The notes: generated from the letters alone by a model not told the origin. 64,000 nt of DNA from Thermoplasmata archaeon (GCA_023265395.1 JAHFTX010000008.1:21447-85446), one strand, 5' to 3'; counted from the first letter of the stretch, positions 27,816-37,372 are shown. Program-made: numbers and translations.

Positions 27816-28904
27816 ATGCTAGTGGACTACTACGGTCTGCTAGGAGTCGCACCAACCGCCACACGGGAGGAGGTCAAGGCGGCCTACCTCAAGCTCGCCC
27901 GCAAGTTCCACCCGGACCTCAACCACAACAGCAAGGAGTCCGAGGAGCGGTTCAAGGACCTCAACCTCGCCTACCAGGTGCTGGTAGACCCGCAGCAGCG
28001 GCGGGATTACGATCAGCAGCGGGCGGCGGCGCTGGGGGGGGGACCTGGGCAGGAGAATGTCGGCTGGAGCACGCCTGAGTCTGCGGGAGGTAAAGCTCAG
28101 GGAAAGTCCGGAGGCCCCACTCTCTCACCAAACGACATCGTCTACGATGTCACCATCACCCTCGAGGAGGCGGCGATTGGGGTGACCCGTGACTTGCAGG
28201 TTCCCTCCTGGGTCAGTTGCTACCAGTGCGGCGGGCTGGGCAGTGCCGATGGGACCACCGCCGCCGCCTGCCAGGCCTGTGCTGGATTGGGCCAGATCCA
28301 ACAGGTCGAGAACCGTGGGGGGCAACGGGTCAACAACCTTTCACCCTGCACTCGCTGCCGCGGGATCGGGAGGCTGACCACCAACCCCTGCACCGTCTGC
28401 AAGGGCCGGGGGAAGGTCACGCAGCACCAGGTCATGACCGTCTCGATCCCTCAGGGTGTCCACGATGGGGTCGCCTTGGAGGTCCCCATGCACGGGAACC
28501 CCATGCAGCCAGGCGGACGCATGTTCGTGCGGGTGTCGATTCCCGCACACCCCAAGTTCAAGCGCGACGGTACCGACGTGCGTTCCAAGCTTTCCATCCC
28601 CTTTTCGATGGCCGCGATGGGCGGTGAGGTCGATGTCCCCACCCTCCAAGGAGTCTCGCGGTTGAGCGTGCCCCAGGGCACCGATGGGGGGACCGTCTTC
28701 CGAATCAAGGGCAAGGGGATGCCCGACCCCTATGGGGGCAGTCATGGCGATCACCTGGTGGCCGTCCGAATCGAGGTTCCCACGGACCTGACCGAAGAAC
28801 AGCGCCAGCTCCTGCGCGAATACGCTCGCGCCCGAGGTGAACCCCTGCCAGAGGCGCGGCCTCCAGGTTGGAAGGGGAGCGGCCTTGGTGGCCGCTGGCG
28901 CTAG
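27816..28904 (+). CDS. dnaJ: DnaJ-type chaperone (J domain plus Cys-rich zinc domain)
   Basis: DYYGLLGV..KFHPDLN..; four CxxCxGxG-like repeats CYQCGGLG, CQACAGLG, CTRCRGIG, CTVCKGRG. Confidence 0.88.
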   Translation: MLVDYYGLLGVAPTATREEVKAAYLKLARKFHPDLNHNSKESEERFKDLNLAYQVLVDPQQRRDYDQQRAAALGGGPGQENVGWSTPESAGGKAQGKSGGPTLSPNDIVYDVTITLEEAAIGVTRDLQVPSWVSCYQCGGLGSADGTTAAACQACAGLGQIQQVENRGGQRVNNLSPCTRCRGIGRLTTNPCTVCKGRGKVTQHQVMTVSIPQGVHDGVALEVPMHGNPMQPGGRMFVRVSIPAHPKFKRDGTDVRSKLSIPFSMAAMGGEVDVPTLQGVSRLSVPQGTDGGTVFRIKGKGMPDPYGGSHGDHLVAVRIEVPTDLTEEQRQLLREYARARGEPLPEARPPGWKGSGLGGRWR

Positions 28905-29074
28905 GCGGGAGTCTCTCGACGAGTGGTGGCCGCGCGCAGGTCCGTGCGTGGGCCAAGAGGCTCAGCCACTGCATGGTCGGTGCCGCTGCGGTCTCCTCGC
29001 CAGATCGATGTCGGGGGGGTTGGCGGGTAAGCTTCTATGGCGCAGGCACCCCATCGTCCCTGCCGGAGGGGCAC

Positions 29075-30178
29075 ATGGGGTCGATGGCCACTCCCGTTGT
29101 CGATCCGGTCGGGACGGTGGCGATACTCAGCGGGGAGGCGCCAGAGCTTGCCGCAGCGGAGCTTCTCACACTGGTGGAAGGGGAGGGGTGGCGAGGGTCC
29201 GCCAAGCTGCTGCAGCCCCGGCTGGTGCTCGTACGTCCAGCCCTTGAGGCGCCCCTTGCAGCGGTGGCCCTCGAGCGGCTGGGTCTGACCCATCGTCTCA
29301 TCGCACTCTGGGCAGAGGCGCACTTCGATGGGTCTCCCGCCAGCTTGCCGCAGAGGGTGCCATTGCCCGAGGGGACCTTCTGCGTCCGTGTCGAGCGGGT
29401 CTCGGGGTCTTGGCCCACCCTCGACGTCCCCCAGCTGCAGCGCACCCTGGGGGAGCGTTGGGGCACTGCTCCCCGGAACCCAGTGTCCCTAGTCGATCCG
29501 GGGACAGAGGTCCGGGTGGTGCTCCAAGGAGAGCTTGCCTTCATCGGTGCGACATTCGGGACGATCGAGCGAGGGCCTTTCCAGAAGCGCCATGTCCGCA
29601 ACCGGCCCTTCTTCCGGCCGGTCTCCCTCAGCCCCCCGATCGCCCGAGCGCTCGTGGTCCTCAGTGGCGTGCGCCCCCCGCAGGCCATCCTCGACCCATG
29701 CTGTGGGACAGGGGGCTTCCTCTTGGAGGCTGCTTCTGCTGGGGTGCCCTGCATCGGGGCTGACATCGATTCGCAGATGGTACAGGGTGCTCTGGCCAAC
29801 CTCGACCATTTGGGCCTTGCGGCGACCGCCATGGTCTCAAGCCCACTGGGGGAGCTTGGAGCGCTGCTGCGGGGCCGCGGGCTTGCGACTGGCGGGATGG
29901 TGACCGACCTTCCCTACGGGCGCTCGAGCACCCTCTTTGGGAGCACACCCGAGCGGGTCGTGGAGGATGTCCTTGCACTGGCGATGGAAGTCCTCTCACC
30001 GGGCGCGCACATCGTCCTGGTCAGCCCTCAACCTATCAGGGAGGGCGCAGTCCCAGAAGGGCTGGAGGTCGTTGACCGTTTTTCCCTTCGGGCGCACCGC
30101 AGCCTGACCCGGTACATCGTCCGCCTGCGCCGCCGAGCACCCGACCCCGCAGCAGAGGCAGAACTCCGCAAGGCTTAG
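29075..30178 (+). CDS. THUMP-type tRNA methyltransferase (Trm-G10/Trm11-like)
   Basis: ILDPCCGTGGFLLEAA, GADIDSQMVQGALANL, VTDLPYGRSS. Confidence 0.85.
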   Translation: MGSMATPVVDPVGTVAILSGEAPELAAAELLTLVEGEGWRGSAKLLQPRLVLVRPALEAPLAAVALERLGLTHRLIALWAEAHFDGSPASLPQRVPLPEGTFCVRVERVSGSWPTLDVPQLQRTLGERWGTAPRNPVSLVDPGTEVRVVLQGELAFIGATFGTIERGPFQKRHVRNRPFFRPVSLSPPIARALVVLSGVRPPQAILDPCCGTGGFLLEAASAGVPCIGADIDSQMVQGALANLDHLGLAATAMVSSPLGELGALLRGRGLATGGMVTDLPYGRSSTLFGSTPERVVEDVLALAMEVLSPGAHIVLVSPQPIREGAVPEGLEVVDRFSLRAHRSLTRYIVRLRRRAPDPAAEAELRKA

Positions 30179-30203
30179 GACGCGTCAAGGGCTGCCGTCG
30201 CCC

Positions 30204-30752
30204 ATGAGCCGCGGGCCGCGCACGTTCCACTTGCTGTTCCTGGGCGACAAGGACGTCGGGATCACCAGCCTGATCGAACACACCCCCATCGACTACGCTG
30301 GCGAAGGAGATTGGGGCTTGGGGATCGAATTCTACCAACAGAATGTCCGCCTGCAGGAGGGGCCCGCCCGCCTGGTCATGTTCGAGCTCGGCCGCGAGGA
30401 TTCCTTTGCCACCGTCGCTCGCAACTTCAAGCGAGACTGCGGCGTCATCCTCGTCTATGACGTCACCCGCCCGACGACCTTGGCCAACGTCCTCGACACC
30501 TTCTCCCGCCTCAAGCCCCACCTGCCGGAGGTCATCCCCCGGATCCTCGTCGCCAACAAGGCGGACCTCGAGGATTCTCGGGAGGTCGACACCCCAGCGG
30601 GGTTCGCCGCAGCATCGGCAATCGACGCCGAGTACCTCGAGACCTCGGTCGTGGACAAGGATCGGGAGAACATCCAATTGGTCTTGACCGACATCGCTGA
30701 GGCCATCGCCCACGTCGACTTCGACGAGGGCGACTCTCAAGACCTCGAGTAA
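30204..30752 (+). CDS. Ras/Rab-like small GTPase homologue with degenerate P-loop and switch II
   Basis: LLFLGDKDVGITSLIEH; FELGREDSF; DCGVILVYDVTRPTTLANV; ILVANKADLED; EYLETSV. Confidence 0.82.
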   Translation: MSRGPRTFHLLFLGDKDVGITSLIEHTPIDYAGEGDWGLGIEFYQQNVRLQEGPARLVMFELGREDSFATVARNFKRDCGVILVYDVTRPTTLANVLDTFSRLKPHLPEVIPRILVANKADLEDSREVDTPAGFAAASAIDAEYLETSVVDKDRENIQLVLTDIAEAIAHVDFDEGDSQDLE

Positions 30753-30781
30753 GTCCCGAAGGTAGGACCGTCGCCGCTCCC

Positions 30782-30809
30782 GCGGGGCGGGCTCCAATGC
30801 CCGCCCCGC
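30782..30809. terminator. Perfect 11-bp hairpin between convergent genes
   Basis: GCGGGGCGGGC-TCCAAT-GCCCGCCCCGC. Confidence 0.6.
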
Positions 30810-30819
30810 TGCCTTCCTG

Positions 30820-33800
30820 CTACTTGTGGCGAGCCGTCTGGCTGACGATCGCGGCCATCGGAGGGTCGAGCGCGGACTGCGCGATGGCGGGGTCGGCCTC
30901 TGCCGCAGCTGCTCCAAGCAGTTGGGTCAGCGATAGCGCGCTCGCTGCGCCCGTGGTCAAGGAGACACCCCCGACAACTGGCGCCACGGTGGTCACGAGC
31001 ACGAAGCCGCCGGCGAGGCTCCCATGGTTGGAGAGACCGACCTGTCGCCCGCCGGTAGGTCCAAGCTCGCGGCTGGACGTGGGTTTGCTGCGCGAATCAT
31101 GGGGGTTGGTCGGCCAGGGATCGGCGCGATACTCATCGATGTTGCTCCATTGGTCGGCGTCAGGGTCCCCGGCAGAGCCGTTGTCGCCGATCGGCTCCCG
31201 GTCGTTGAGGTTGTAGACCTTCTCGTACCAGAAGGGGATCAAATCCTGGTCTCCATCGGTCAGGAACAGCAGGAAGTAGGCATCCGGGATCGGGATGGGC
31301 AGCACCAGCGGGCGCCCGTTCCCGTCGAAGAGGTTCTTCGAGATGATGGGGCTGAGGTACTGCGAGGGGTCGGTGGTCAGCTCGTTGATACCATCGGCGT
31401 CGACATCCGTGCCCGCGACGTATTCCTGGAGGTTGGGGAAGCTCTCGTTCTCCCAGATGGGGTCGATGAACCCGTCCCCATTGAAGTCCTTGCGGGTGAT
31501 GATCCAGTTCTCGCCCTCGTCGTACTGGAGGTTGCCGTTCGCATCGTTGAACTTGCTCGAATAGTTCATGCCGTCCTGGTCGGGATCGTCATACCAGTCG
31601 GTGGGAACCAATGGGTCGATGGTGTACTTGTTCGTCCCATTGATCGGCCGCCCATATGCGACCTCGAAACCGTCTGGCATCCCATCCCTATCACTGTCGG
31701 GGTCGAGCGGGTCGGTCTGCCCAAAGGGACGCCGGAACTCCTCGACGTCCTCCAACCCGTCCTGGTCGATGTCGCCATCGAGGGAGGAGGGGATGATCGG
31801 GTTGAGGGCATTGGTGCCCTTGGCGACGACGCGAAGGGGGCGTTCGGGCAGTCCCGAGGGAATCACCCCGGGGATCTTGTCCCGGTCATCATTGGCGGTA
31901 TCGCCGTCCGTGTCATTGCCGTTGTACGTGAACCCAGTCCGAGGGTCCTCCCAGGCCATCACGGGGATGGTGCGGTAGACGTTCTGCCCCATAACCCGTT
32001 GCAGCTCCACGCTGCTTTCGGCGTCGACCCAGGTGCGTTCCCACTCCTGGAGGTTGGTCCAGTTGTCGCCATAGGTGAATCCCGCGGCTGGGCCATCGGA
32101 ATTGTCTCCCGGGTCGCAGGCTTGCAGGTACGTGCTGCCGGCGGTAGGCTCGAAGTAGAGGCGTTCCCACCAGTCGGCGATGCCATCGGGCTCTGAGTCG
32201 AAGGCGTCGTCGCTGAATGCCCACTCATGGTTCCACCAATCGTCCCCCTTGCCATTGCTGGGGTCGGTGTTGTAGATCCACTCGTCGATGTTATGGAAGC
32301 CGTCGTTGTCCTTGTCCCCCTTGCCGTCGGAGTTGAGGATGGGGTTGAGGTCATAGATCCGCTCCCACCAGTCGGGCATCCCGTCGCGATCGGTGTCCGA
32401 ATAGACCGGCTGCCGGAGCAGCAGTGGGCGGCCCGAGGGGTCGAGATAGGTGTCGGAACCGTCAAGGATGTCGTCCGCATCGGTGTCGGGATTGAATGGC
32501 TCCGTGCGGTGCTGGTACTCTGCGATGTTGTTGAACCCGTCGAGGTCGAAGTCCTCCTCGCTGTCGAGCACGTCGTCATCGTTGGGGTCGGAGGCATCGG
32601 AGTTGATGCGGGTCGGGTCGAGCTTGAACAGCCCGTAGGCGAGCTCCCAGAAGGTCGGCAGGCCGTCCTTGTCGAGGTCCGAGTGGTCGAACTCGAAGCC
32701 GTCGGTCATGCCGTCATAGTCACTGTCTTGCAGCTTGGGGTCGGAGCTGTTGACGATCCCGACGGTGCTATAGACCACTTCGAAGCGGAGGACAGACCCG
32801 TCGATGTCTTTGATGGGACGGATCTTGGGGTTCCCAACGTCCTGCCCGTCGATTGGGTCGAAGTCCGTCAGCACCTCCAGGCCGTCCGAGAGCCCATCGC
32901 TATCGCTATCGGCCCGCAGGGCGTAGGGCCTGACCGTCGCACGCTGGTTGTTGACGGGCGTCCAGATATCGATTCCCAAGACCTCTTGGAGGTCGGAGAG
33001 ACCGTCGCCGTCGCTATCGGACTGAGTCGGGTCGAGGTACTGCCATCCGGCGTCGGGGTCGGCATCGATAGTGTACAACTCGTCGAAGTCGGAGATCCCA
33101 TCACCATCGGTGTCAGGGGCCGAGGCGTTGAGGGTGTAGCCGCGGAGGCGGCCGCGGACCTCGTTGTAGTCGTTGAGGTCATGCTCCTCGTTGGGGTTGG
33201 AGCTCCCGTCATTGTCATCGTCGATGTCCTGGCCGTTCTTGGGTCCATCGAGGATGTACTCCTCGTCGGCGCCGAAGTAGTTGTCCCCATCCTCATCGTC
33301 AGAAACGTCGTCGAGGTCGGTGTCAATCGCAGTGGCGCAGGTGAAATACCGTTCTTCCTTGTCGTTGACCCACACTAGCCATCCCTTGATGATCTCCTCG
33401 TCGTCGTGGAGCCGATCCCCGTCGGTGTCGAGCTTGAATGGGTCGGTGTTGTTGTAGTACTCTTCCAAGTTGAGCAGCCCATCGGGATGGGAAGCCCCGG
33501 TCTCGTCGAGATCGTTGTCTTCTTGGGCGTCCGCTGCGCGAAGCGGATCGAGATGATAGGCCACCTCCCACCCATCTGGGATCTTGTCGCTGTCGGTGTC
33601 GGGGTCTTTTGGATGGGTCCCTGCGTCGAACTCGGCGATGTTCTGCAACTCATCGCCATCAGGGTCAGCGAAACGGTCGTTGGGGTCGAGTGGATTGAGG
33701 CCGTAGTAGATCTCCCAGCCGTCGAACATGTGGTCGCCATCGGTGTCCGGGTTGATCGGGTCCGTGCCGTAGATGCAGATCTCAGCGAAGTCGATTGCCA

Positions 33801-35064
33801 AGCGCCCCCCCCGCTCGAGCCCCAAGCCGGTCGGCTTCTCCTGGTAACTGTCGCGGTCGGTGTCGGGGTCGCCCGGGTCAGTGCCAAGGTGGTATTCGTC
33901 GATGTTGAATCCGGTGATCCCTTGCGCGTCTCCGGTACAGTTCTCAGAGACCCCATAGTTGGCAGCGTCCTGGTCAGGATCGAGGTAGCGGTCCCCCGGA
34001 TAGGTCGGGTCGATCGGCACGATCCACTCCCAGAACGGGACCCCCCGGTCGTTGGTCGAGTTGACATGGCCGAGTCCGTAGAATGCCTCCCAGCCATCGG
34101 TCATGCCGTCTGCATCGGTGTCCGCGTTGACGGGCGAGGTCTCGTTGAGTGGGTTGAGCAGGTCCTCGAGGTCGACATCGAACCGAGCCTGGTACTCCAT
34201 GATGTTGGTGAACTGCTCACCGCCCCGAATGACCAGCTTGGGATCGGGGTCATTGGCGTTGAAGCAGGGTGCCAGTGGCCGCTGGAAGCAAAAGATTCCC
34301 TGGATGTCCACTAGGTCATTGGTCCCGACGCCGCCGAGGCTGGGGCCATGCAGCTCCACGGGGCGGTTGCCGCGGGATTGGACCTCCACGGAGAGGTTCT
34401 GCAGTTGTTGGGCGTCCAGGTCTGCGATTGAGAACCGGATGATGTTATCGACCTCCCCGCCGAGCCCCAGCCGGTAGGAACCATTGTCGTCGACGACAGC
34501 GTGCTCGATTCGCACCGAAGAGCCGCTGAATTCGAGCTTGTTGCTGAGCAGGTTCTCGACCGTCTTGATCTCGTAGTCGCTGTTGGGTGCGACCTTGAGG
34601 TCCGAGAGGAAGACGTTGTCGAAGAAGGAATCAATACGGCCGTTGTGGTTGAAGTCGTAGCCGTCCCCGTCGGGGTCCTCATAGGCGTCGGTCGGGTCGT
34701 TGGGGTCGACGTTGAACTGGTTGGTGAATAGGTCACGCACACCGTACTTGACCTCCCAGGCGTCGCCGATCCCATCCCCGTCGGTATCGGGGTTGCTCTC
34801 GTTGGTACCGTACCGATAGTTCTCGGCGAGGTTGGAGAGGCCATCGCCATCGGTATCAACCTCGGGGAGCGCGACGTCCTTCTGCGCGACTGAGAACTTG
34901 ATGTCCGGACTCTTGTCGACGGCGGTCGAACCCTGGTTCGAGAAGGCAATCGCCCCAGCGACGAGCAGCAGCGCCACGATGAGCACGACGACGCTGATGA
35001 TCACATCGTACCGCTTGATGCGGTCCATCTGCTTCCATTGGTCCCAAAAGCCCATGTCCAGCAC
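30820..35064 (-). CDS. Membrane-anchored giant protein with about 30 TSP3/EF-hand-like Ca-binding repeats
   Basis: N-terminal TM DVIISVVVLIVALLLVAGAIAF; repeated DTDGDGxxDGWEVxYGLDP and NIxEYxxGTDP units. Confidence 0.9.
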   Translation of the reverse strand: MLDMGFWDQWKQMDRIKRYDVIISVVVLIVALLLVAGAIAFSNQGSTAVDKSPDIKFSVAQKDVALPEVDTDGDGLSNLAENYRYGTNESNPDTDGDGIGDAWEVKYGVRDLFTNQFNVDPNDPTDAYEDPDGDGYDFNHNGRIDSFFDNVFLSDLKVAPNSDYEIKTVENLLSNKLEFSGSSVRIEHAVVDDNGSYRLGLGGEVDNIIRFSIADLDAQQLQNLSVEVQSRGNRPVELHGPSLGGVGTNDLVDIQGIFCFQRPLAPCFNANDPDPKLVIRGGEQFTNIMEYQARFDVDLEDLLNPLNETSPVNADTDADGMTDGWEAFYGLGHVNSTNDRGVPFWEWIVPIDPTYPGDRYLDPDQDAANYGVSENCTGDAQGITGFNIDEYHLGTDPGDPDTDRDSYQEKPTGLGLERGGRLAIDFAEICIYGTDPINPDTDGDHMFDGWEIYYGLNPLDPNDRFADPDGDELQNIAEFDAGTHPKDPDTDSDKIPDGWEVAYHLDPLRAADAQEDNDLDETGASHPDGLLNLEEYYNNTDPFKLDTDGDRLHDDEEIIKGWLVWVNDKEERYFTCATAIDTDLDDVSDDEDGDNYFGADEEYILDGPKNGQDIDDDNDGSSNPNEEHDLNDYNEVRGRLRGYTLNASAPDTDGDGISDFDELYTIDADPDAGWQYLDPTQSDSDGDGLSDLQEVLGIDIWTPVNNQRATVRPYALRADSDSDGLSDGLEVLTDFDPIDGQDVGNPKIRPIKDIDGSVLRFEVVYSTVGIVNSSDPKLQDSDYDGMTDGFEFDHSDLDKDGLPTFWELAYGLFKLDPTRINSDASDPNDDDVLDSEEDFDLDGFNNIAEYQHRTEPFNPDTDADDILDGSDTYLDPSGRPLLLRQPVYSDTDRDGMPDWWERIYDLNPILNSDGKGDKDNDGFHNIDEWIYNTDPSNGKGDDWWNHEWAFSDDAFDSEPDGIADWWERLYFEPTAGSTYLQACDPGDNSDGPAAGFTYGDNWTNLQEWERTWVDAESSVELQRVMGQNVYRTIPVMAWEDPRTGFTYNGNDTDGDTANDDRDKIPGVIPSGLPERPLRVVAKGTNALNPIIPSSLDGDIDQDGLEDVEEFRRPFGQTDPLDPDSDRDGMPDGFEVAYGRPINGTNKYTIDPLVPTDWYDDPDQDGMNYSSKFNDANGNLQYDEGENWIITRKDFNGDGFIDPIWENESFPNLQEYVAGTDVDADGINELTTDPSQYLSPIISKNLFDGNGRPLVLPIPIPDAYFLLFLTDGDQDLIPFWYEKVYNLNDREPIGDNGSAGDPDADQWSNIDEYRADPWPTNPHDSRSKPTSSRELGPTGGRQVGLSNHGSLAGGFVLVTTVAPVVGGVSLTTGAASALSLTQLLGAAAAEADPAIAQSALDPPMAAIVSQTARHK
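31100..34870 (-). repeat. Degenerate coding tandem repeats (TSP3 type)
   Basis: Recurrent D-x-D-x-D-G-(x)2-D-x2-E units, counted by eye. Confidence 0.85.
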
Positions 35065-35094
35065 ACTCCTTCCCGTTGCGGTAGGTCCGATAGC

Positions 35095-35574
35095 TCAATT
35101 GCGCCAGGGTCGCGTCATCCACCATCGGGAGGTGACGACGACGAGCGTGACGCCGATGACCATGCTCATCAGTGTTAGGGTTCCGACCTGGCTGGGGTCG
35201 ACCACGGGAACCTCGAACCAGACGAGGTAGACCGCCAGGGCGATCAACGCGACCCCACCAAGCCACAGAGGGGTGCTCAGCATCAGCGAGACCGAGACGT
35301 TCTCCGGGTGCAGGAGTTTCTGCCCCTTGCGCGTGAGCTGGTAGTAGACCCACTTGCGGTCCTCTTCGAGCTTGGTGACCAAGCCAACCTCCACCAGCCG
35401 TTCGAGGTGGCCATGGGCGGTGCTCTTGCTCACCCGTAGGCTCCGTGCTAGGTCGGAGACCGTCTGTTGATGCTCGTCGAGCTGCTTGAGGATGTCAATG
35501 CGCAGCGGGTGGGAAAGGGCCCTGAAGGACTCAGCATCCAACAACACGTGGCCGAATATTCGCATGGACATCAC
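35095..35574 (-). CDS. Winged-helix (ArsR-like) regulator with two C-terminal TM helices
   Basis: FRALSHPLRIDILKQLDEHQQTVSDLARSLRVSKSTAHGHLERLVEVGLV; TM LWLGGVALIALAVYLVWF and LTLMSMVIGVTLVVVTS. Confidence 0.87.
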   Translation of the reverse strand: MMSMRIFGHVLLDAESFRALSHPLRIDILKQLDEHQQTVSDLARSLRVSKSTAHGHLERLVEVGLVTKLEEDRKWVYYQLTRKGQKLLHPENVSVSLMLSTPLWLGGVALIALAVYLVWFEVPVVDPSQVGTLTLMSMVIGVTLVVVTSRWWMTRPWRN

Positions 35575-35599
35575 TTGAGGAGGCCGACGATACTTAAGG

Positions 35600-36040
35600 G
35601 TTGTAGCAATCGTTCGGAACTCCAGAACACGGATATCATCATCGGCAACCCAATGGCATTCTGGGAATCGAAGTCTACTTACGAGAGAACTGCTTCGGCC
35701 CTACGTATTCCAGAGTTCCAACCCTACAATCATTCTCGATTCGCTGGCAACTTCCCGGTGTCACTCGGAAGGCAGCCAGACGCCTGGTGGATACCGCCAA
35801 GATCGGAGGTCGCCAGGCTCAGCGCTCACTGGCGCTGGTCGATGGGAGCACGCCCGAGGAGCTTGGGGGCAATCCCGCTCGTATTTCAATCCCGCCGCTG
35901 GGGCGTCAGACAAGCGGGGGATTTGGGAGGCCGAATGGCCACCGATTGGCCAAGGATGGCTACCCGCGGGCAGCCTGCTGAGAAAGGGATATGAACCTTC
36001 TCTAGCAGCCTGTCGGACAAAACTCAAGCACCACCGATAT
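35600..36040. other. Long unexplained intergenic region with secondary-structure potential
   Basis: No convincing ORF; inverted repeat CGCCAG-N12-CTGGCG; lower GC in the 5' part. Confidence 0.4.
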
Positions 36041-36044
36041 CCGT

Positions 36045-36056
36045 TAGATATATATT
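36045..36056 (+). promoter_or_regulatory. TATA box for ftsZ (TAGATATATATT)
   Basis: About 50 nt upstream of GTG 36100. Confidence 0.7.
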
Positions 36057-36099
36057 GCGGAAACATTATTCACCATCCATCGGGCAAATCCCGTAGTGA

Positions 36100-37230
36100 G
36101 TGGAGACCGTGCAATCGCTTATCGAGGCCGCGCTTGCGAAGGGGAACTCAACGACCCCCGCGCATCTGCAGAAGTTCCAGAACGTCGAATCCCCTGATGA
36201 CATGGAATTGGAGGAGCTCGTCAAGGGGCTCCAGCTGAGCATCAAGGTGGTCGGCTGTGGCGGGGGCGGTTGCAACACCGTGACCCGCCTGATGGAGGAA
36301 GGTGTGGTGGGCGCCGAGCTGCTCGCTGCCAACACCGACGCGCGGCACTTGGTCAACGTCCATGCCCACCGCAAGGTCTTGATCGGGCGTCACCGCACCC
36401 GGGGTCTGGGAGCCGGAGGCAACCCCGCCCAAGGCGAAGCATCGGCGCAGGAAGCCGACGAAGAGCTCCGCGGCCTGATCAAGGGTGCGCACATCGTCTT
36501 CGTGACCGCAGGCATGGGCGGCGGAACGGGTACGGGCTCGGCCCCGTACGTCGCGCACATCGCCAAGCAGGAGGGTGCCCTCGTGATATCCTTCGTCACC
36601 ACCCCCTTCCACGGCGAGGGGCGGCAGCGCATGAGCACCGCGCAAGCTGGCGTCGCCAAGCTGGCTGGGATCGCCGACACCGTCGTCGTCCTCAACAACG
36701 ACAAGCTCTTGCAGGTCAGCCCCAAGCTGCCCCTCAATGACGCCTTCCGCGTCCTCGACGAGCTGCTGATGAACTCCATCAAAGCCTTGATCGAGCTGAT
36801 AACCAAGCCCGGTCTGGTCAACGTCGACTACAACGACCTGCGGACCATCATGTCCGGGGGTGGCGTTTCGGTGATGGGGCTGGCCTCGACTGATGAGACC
36901 AGCAACCGCGCCGAAGCAGCAGTCAACGAGCTGTTCGGCTCCCCGTTCCTCGAGTACGACATCAGCCGTGCCAGCGGAGCATTGATCAAGGTCACCGGCG
37001 GCCCCGACCTCACCCTCTCGGAGGCGCAGAAGGTCGCGGAACTACTCCAGACGCGAATCAACCCCAACGCCCGAATCATCTGGGGCGCGGGCATCGAACC
37101 CGACATGAGCGGGCAGTTGCGCGTGATGATGGTGGTCACGGGTGTCGATGGCTCGGGCCTGACTGGATCGTCTGTCGCGCCGCGTGCCCAGGCCGGTGGC
37201 AAGTCTTTCGGTCTCGACGTGATGCAGTAA
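36100..37230 (+). CDS. ftsZ: Cell division protein FtsZ
   Basis: VVGCGGGGCNTVTRL, GMGGGTGTGSAP, ANTDARHL, NVDYNDLRTIM. Confidence 0.97.
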   Translation: METVQSLIEAALAKGNSTTPAHLQKFQNVESPDDMELEELVKGLQLSIKVVGCGGGGCNTVTRLMEEGVVGAELLAANTDARHLVNVHAHRKVLIGRHRTRGLGAGGNPAQGEASAQEADEELRGLIKGAHIVFVTAGMGGGTGTGSAPYVAHIAKQEGALVISFVTTPFHGEGRQRMSTAQAGVAKLAGIADTVVVLNNDKLLQVSPKLPLNDAFRVLDELLMNSIKALIELITKPGLVNVDYNDLRTIMSGGGVSVMGLASTDETSNRAEAAVNELFGSPFLEYDISRASGALIKVTGGPDLTLSEAQKVAELLQTRINPNARIIWGAGIEPDMSGQLRVMMVVTGVDGSGLTGSSVAPRAQAGGKSFGLDVMQ

Positions 37231-37243
37231 CGACTGCGATCGC

Positions 37244-37257
37244 AGGGGGGCCCCCCT
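37244..37257 (+). terminator. AGGGGGGCCCCCCT palindrome just after ftsZ
   Basis: Perfect 14-bp palindrome. Confidence 0.4.
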
Positions 37258-37285
37258 CCCTGCCATCCGTCCAGTCCAGCTCGTT

Positions 37286-37308
37286 GTGGGGGCCCCATGG
37301 GCCCCCAC
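37286..37308 (+). terminator. GTGGGGGCCC-CAT-GGGCCCCCAC hairpin
   Basis: Perfect 10-bp stem, 3-nt loop. Confidence 0.45.
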
Positions 37309-37372
37309 CCCTGGCCAAACCTTTCGTGGAAAAGGCCTTAGCCGGGGCCCAGGCATCCTGATTCTCGTGTAT

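Noticed and set aside
31024-34314. Long + strand ORFs (390, 383 and 302 aa) opposite the TSP3 gene
   Set aside because: Low-complexity V/E/G-rich antisense mirrors of the Asp-rich repeat; the minus frame has a TM anchor and coherent repeats
35467-35994. 175-aa + ORF containing TDIIIGNPMAFW, superficially like a DNA methyltransferase motif IV
   Set aside because: Motif is isolated, rest of ORF is incoherent and overlaps the regulator gene; at most a weak pseudogene hint
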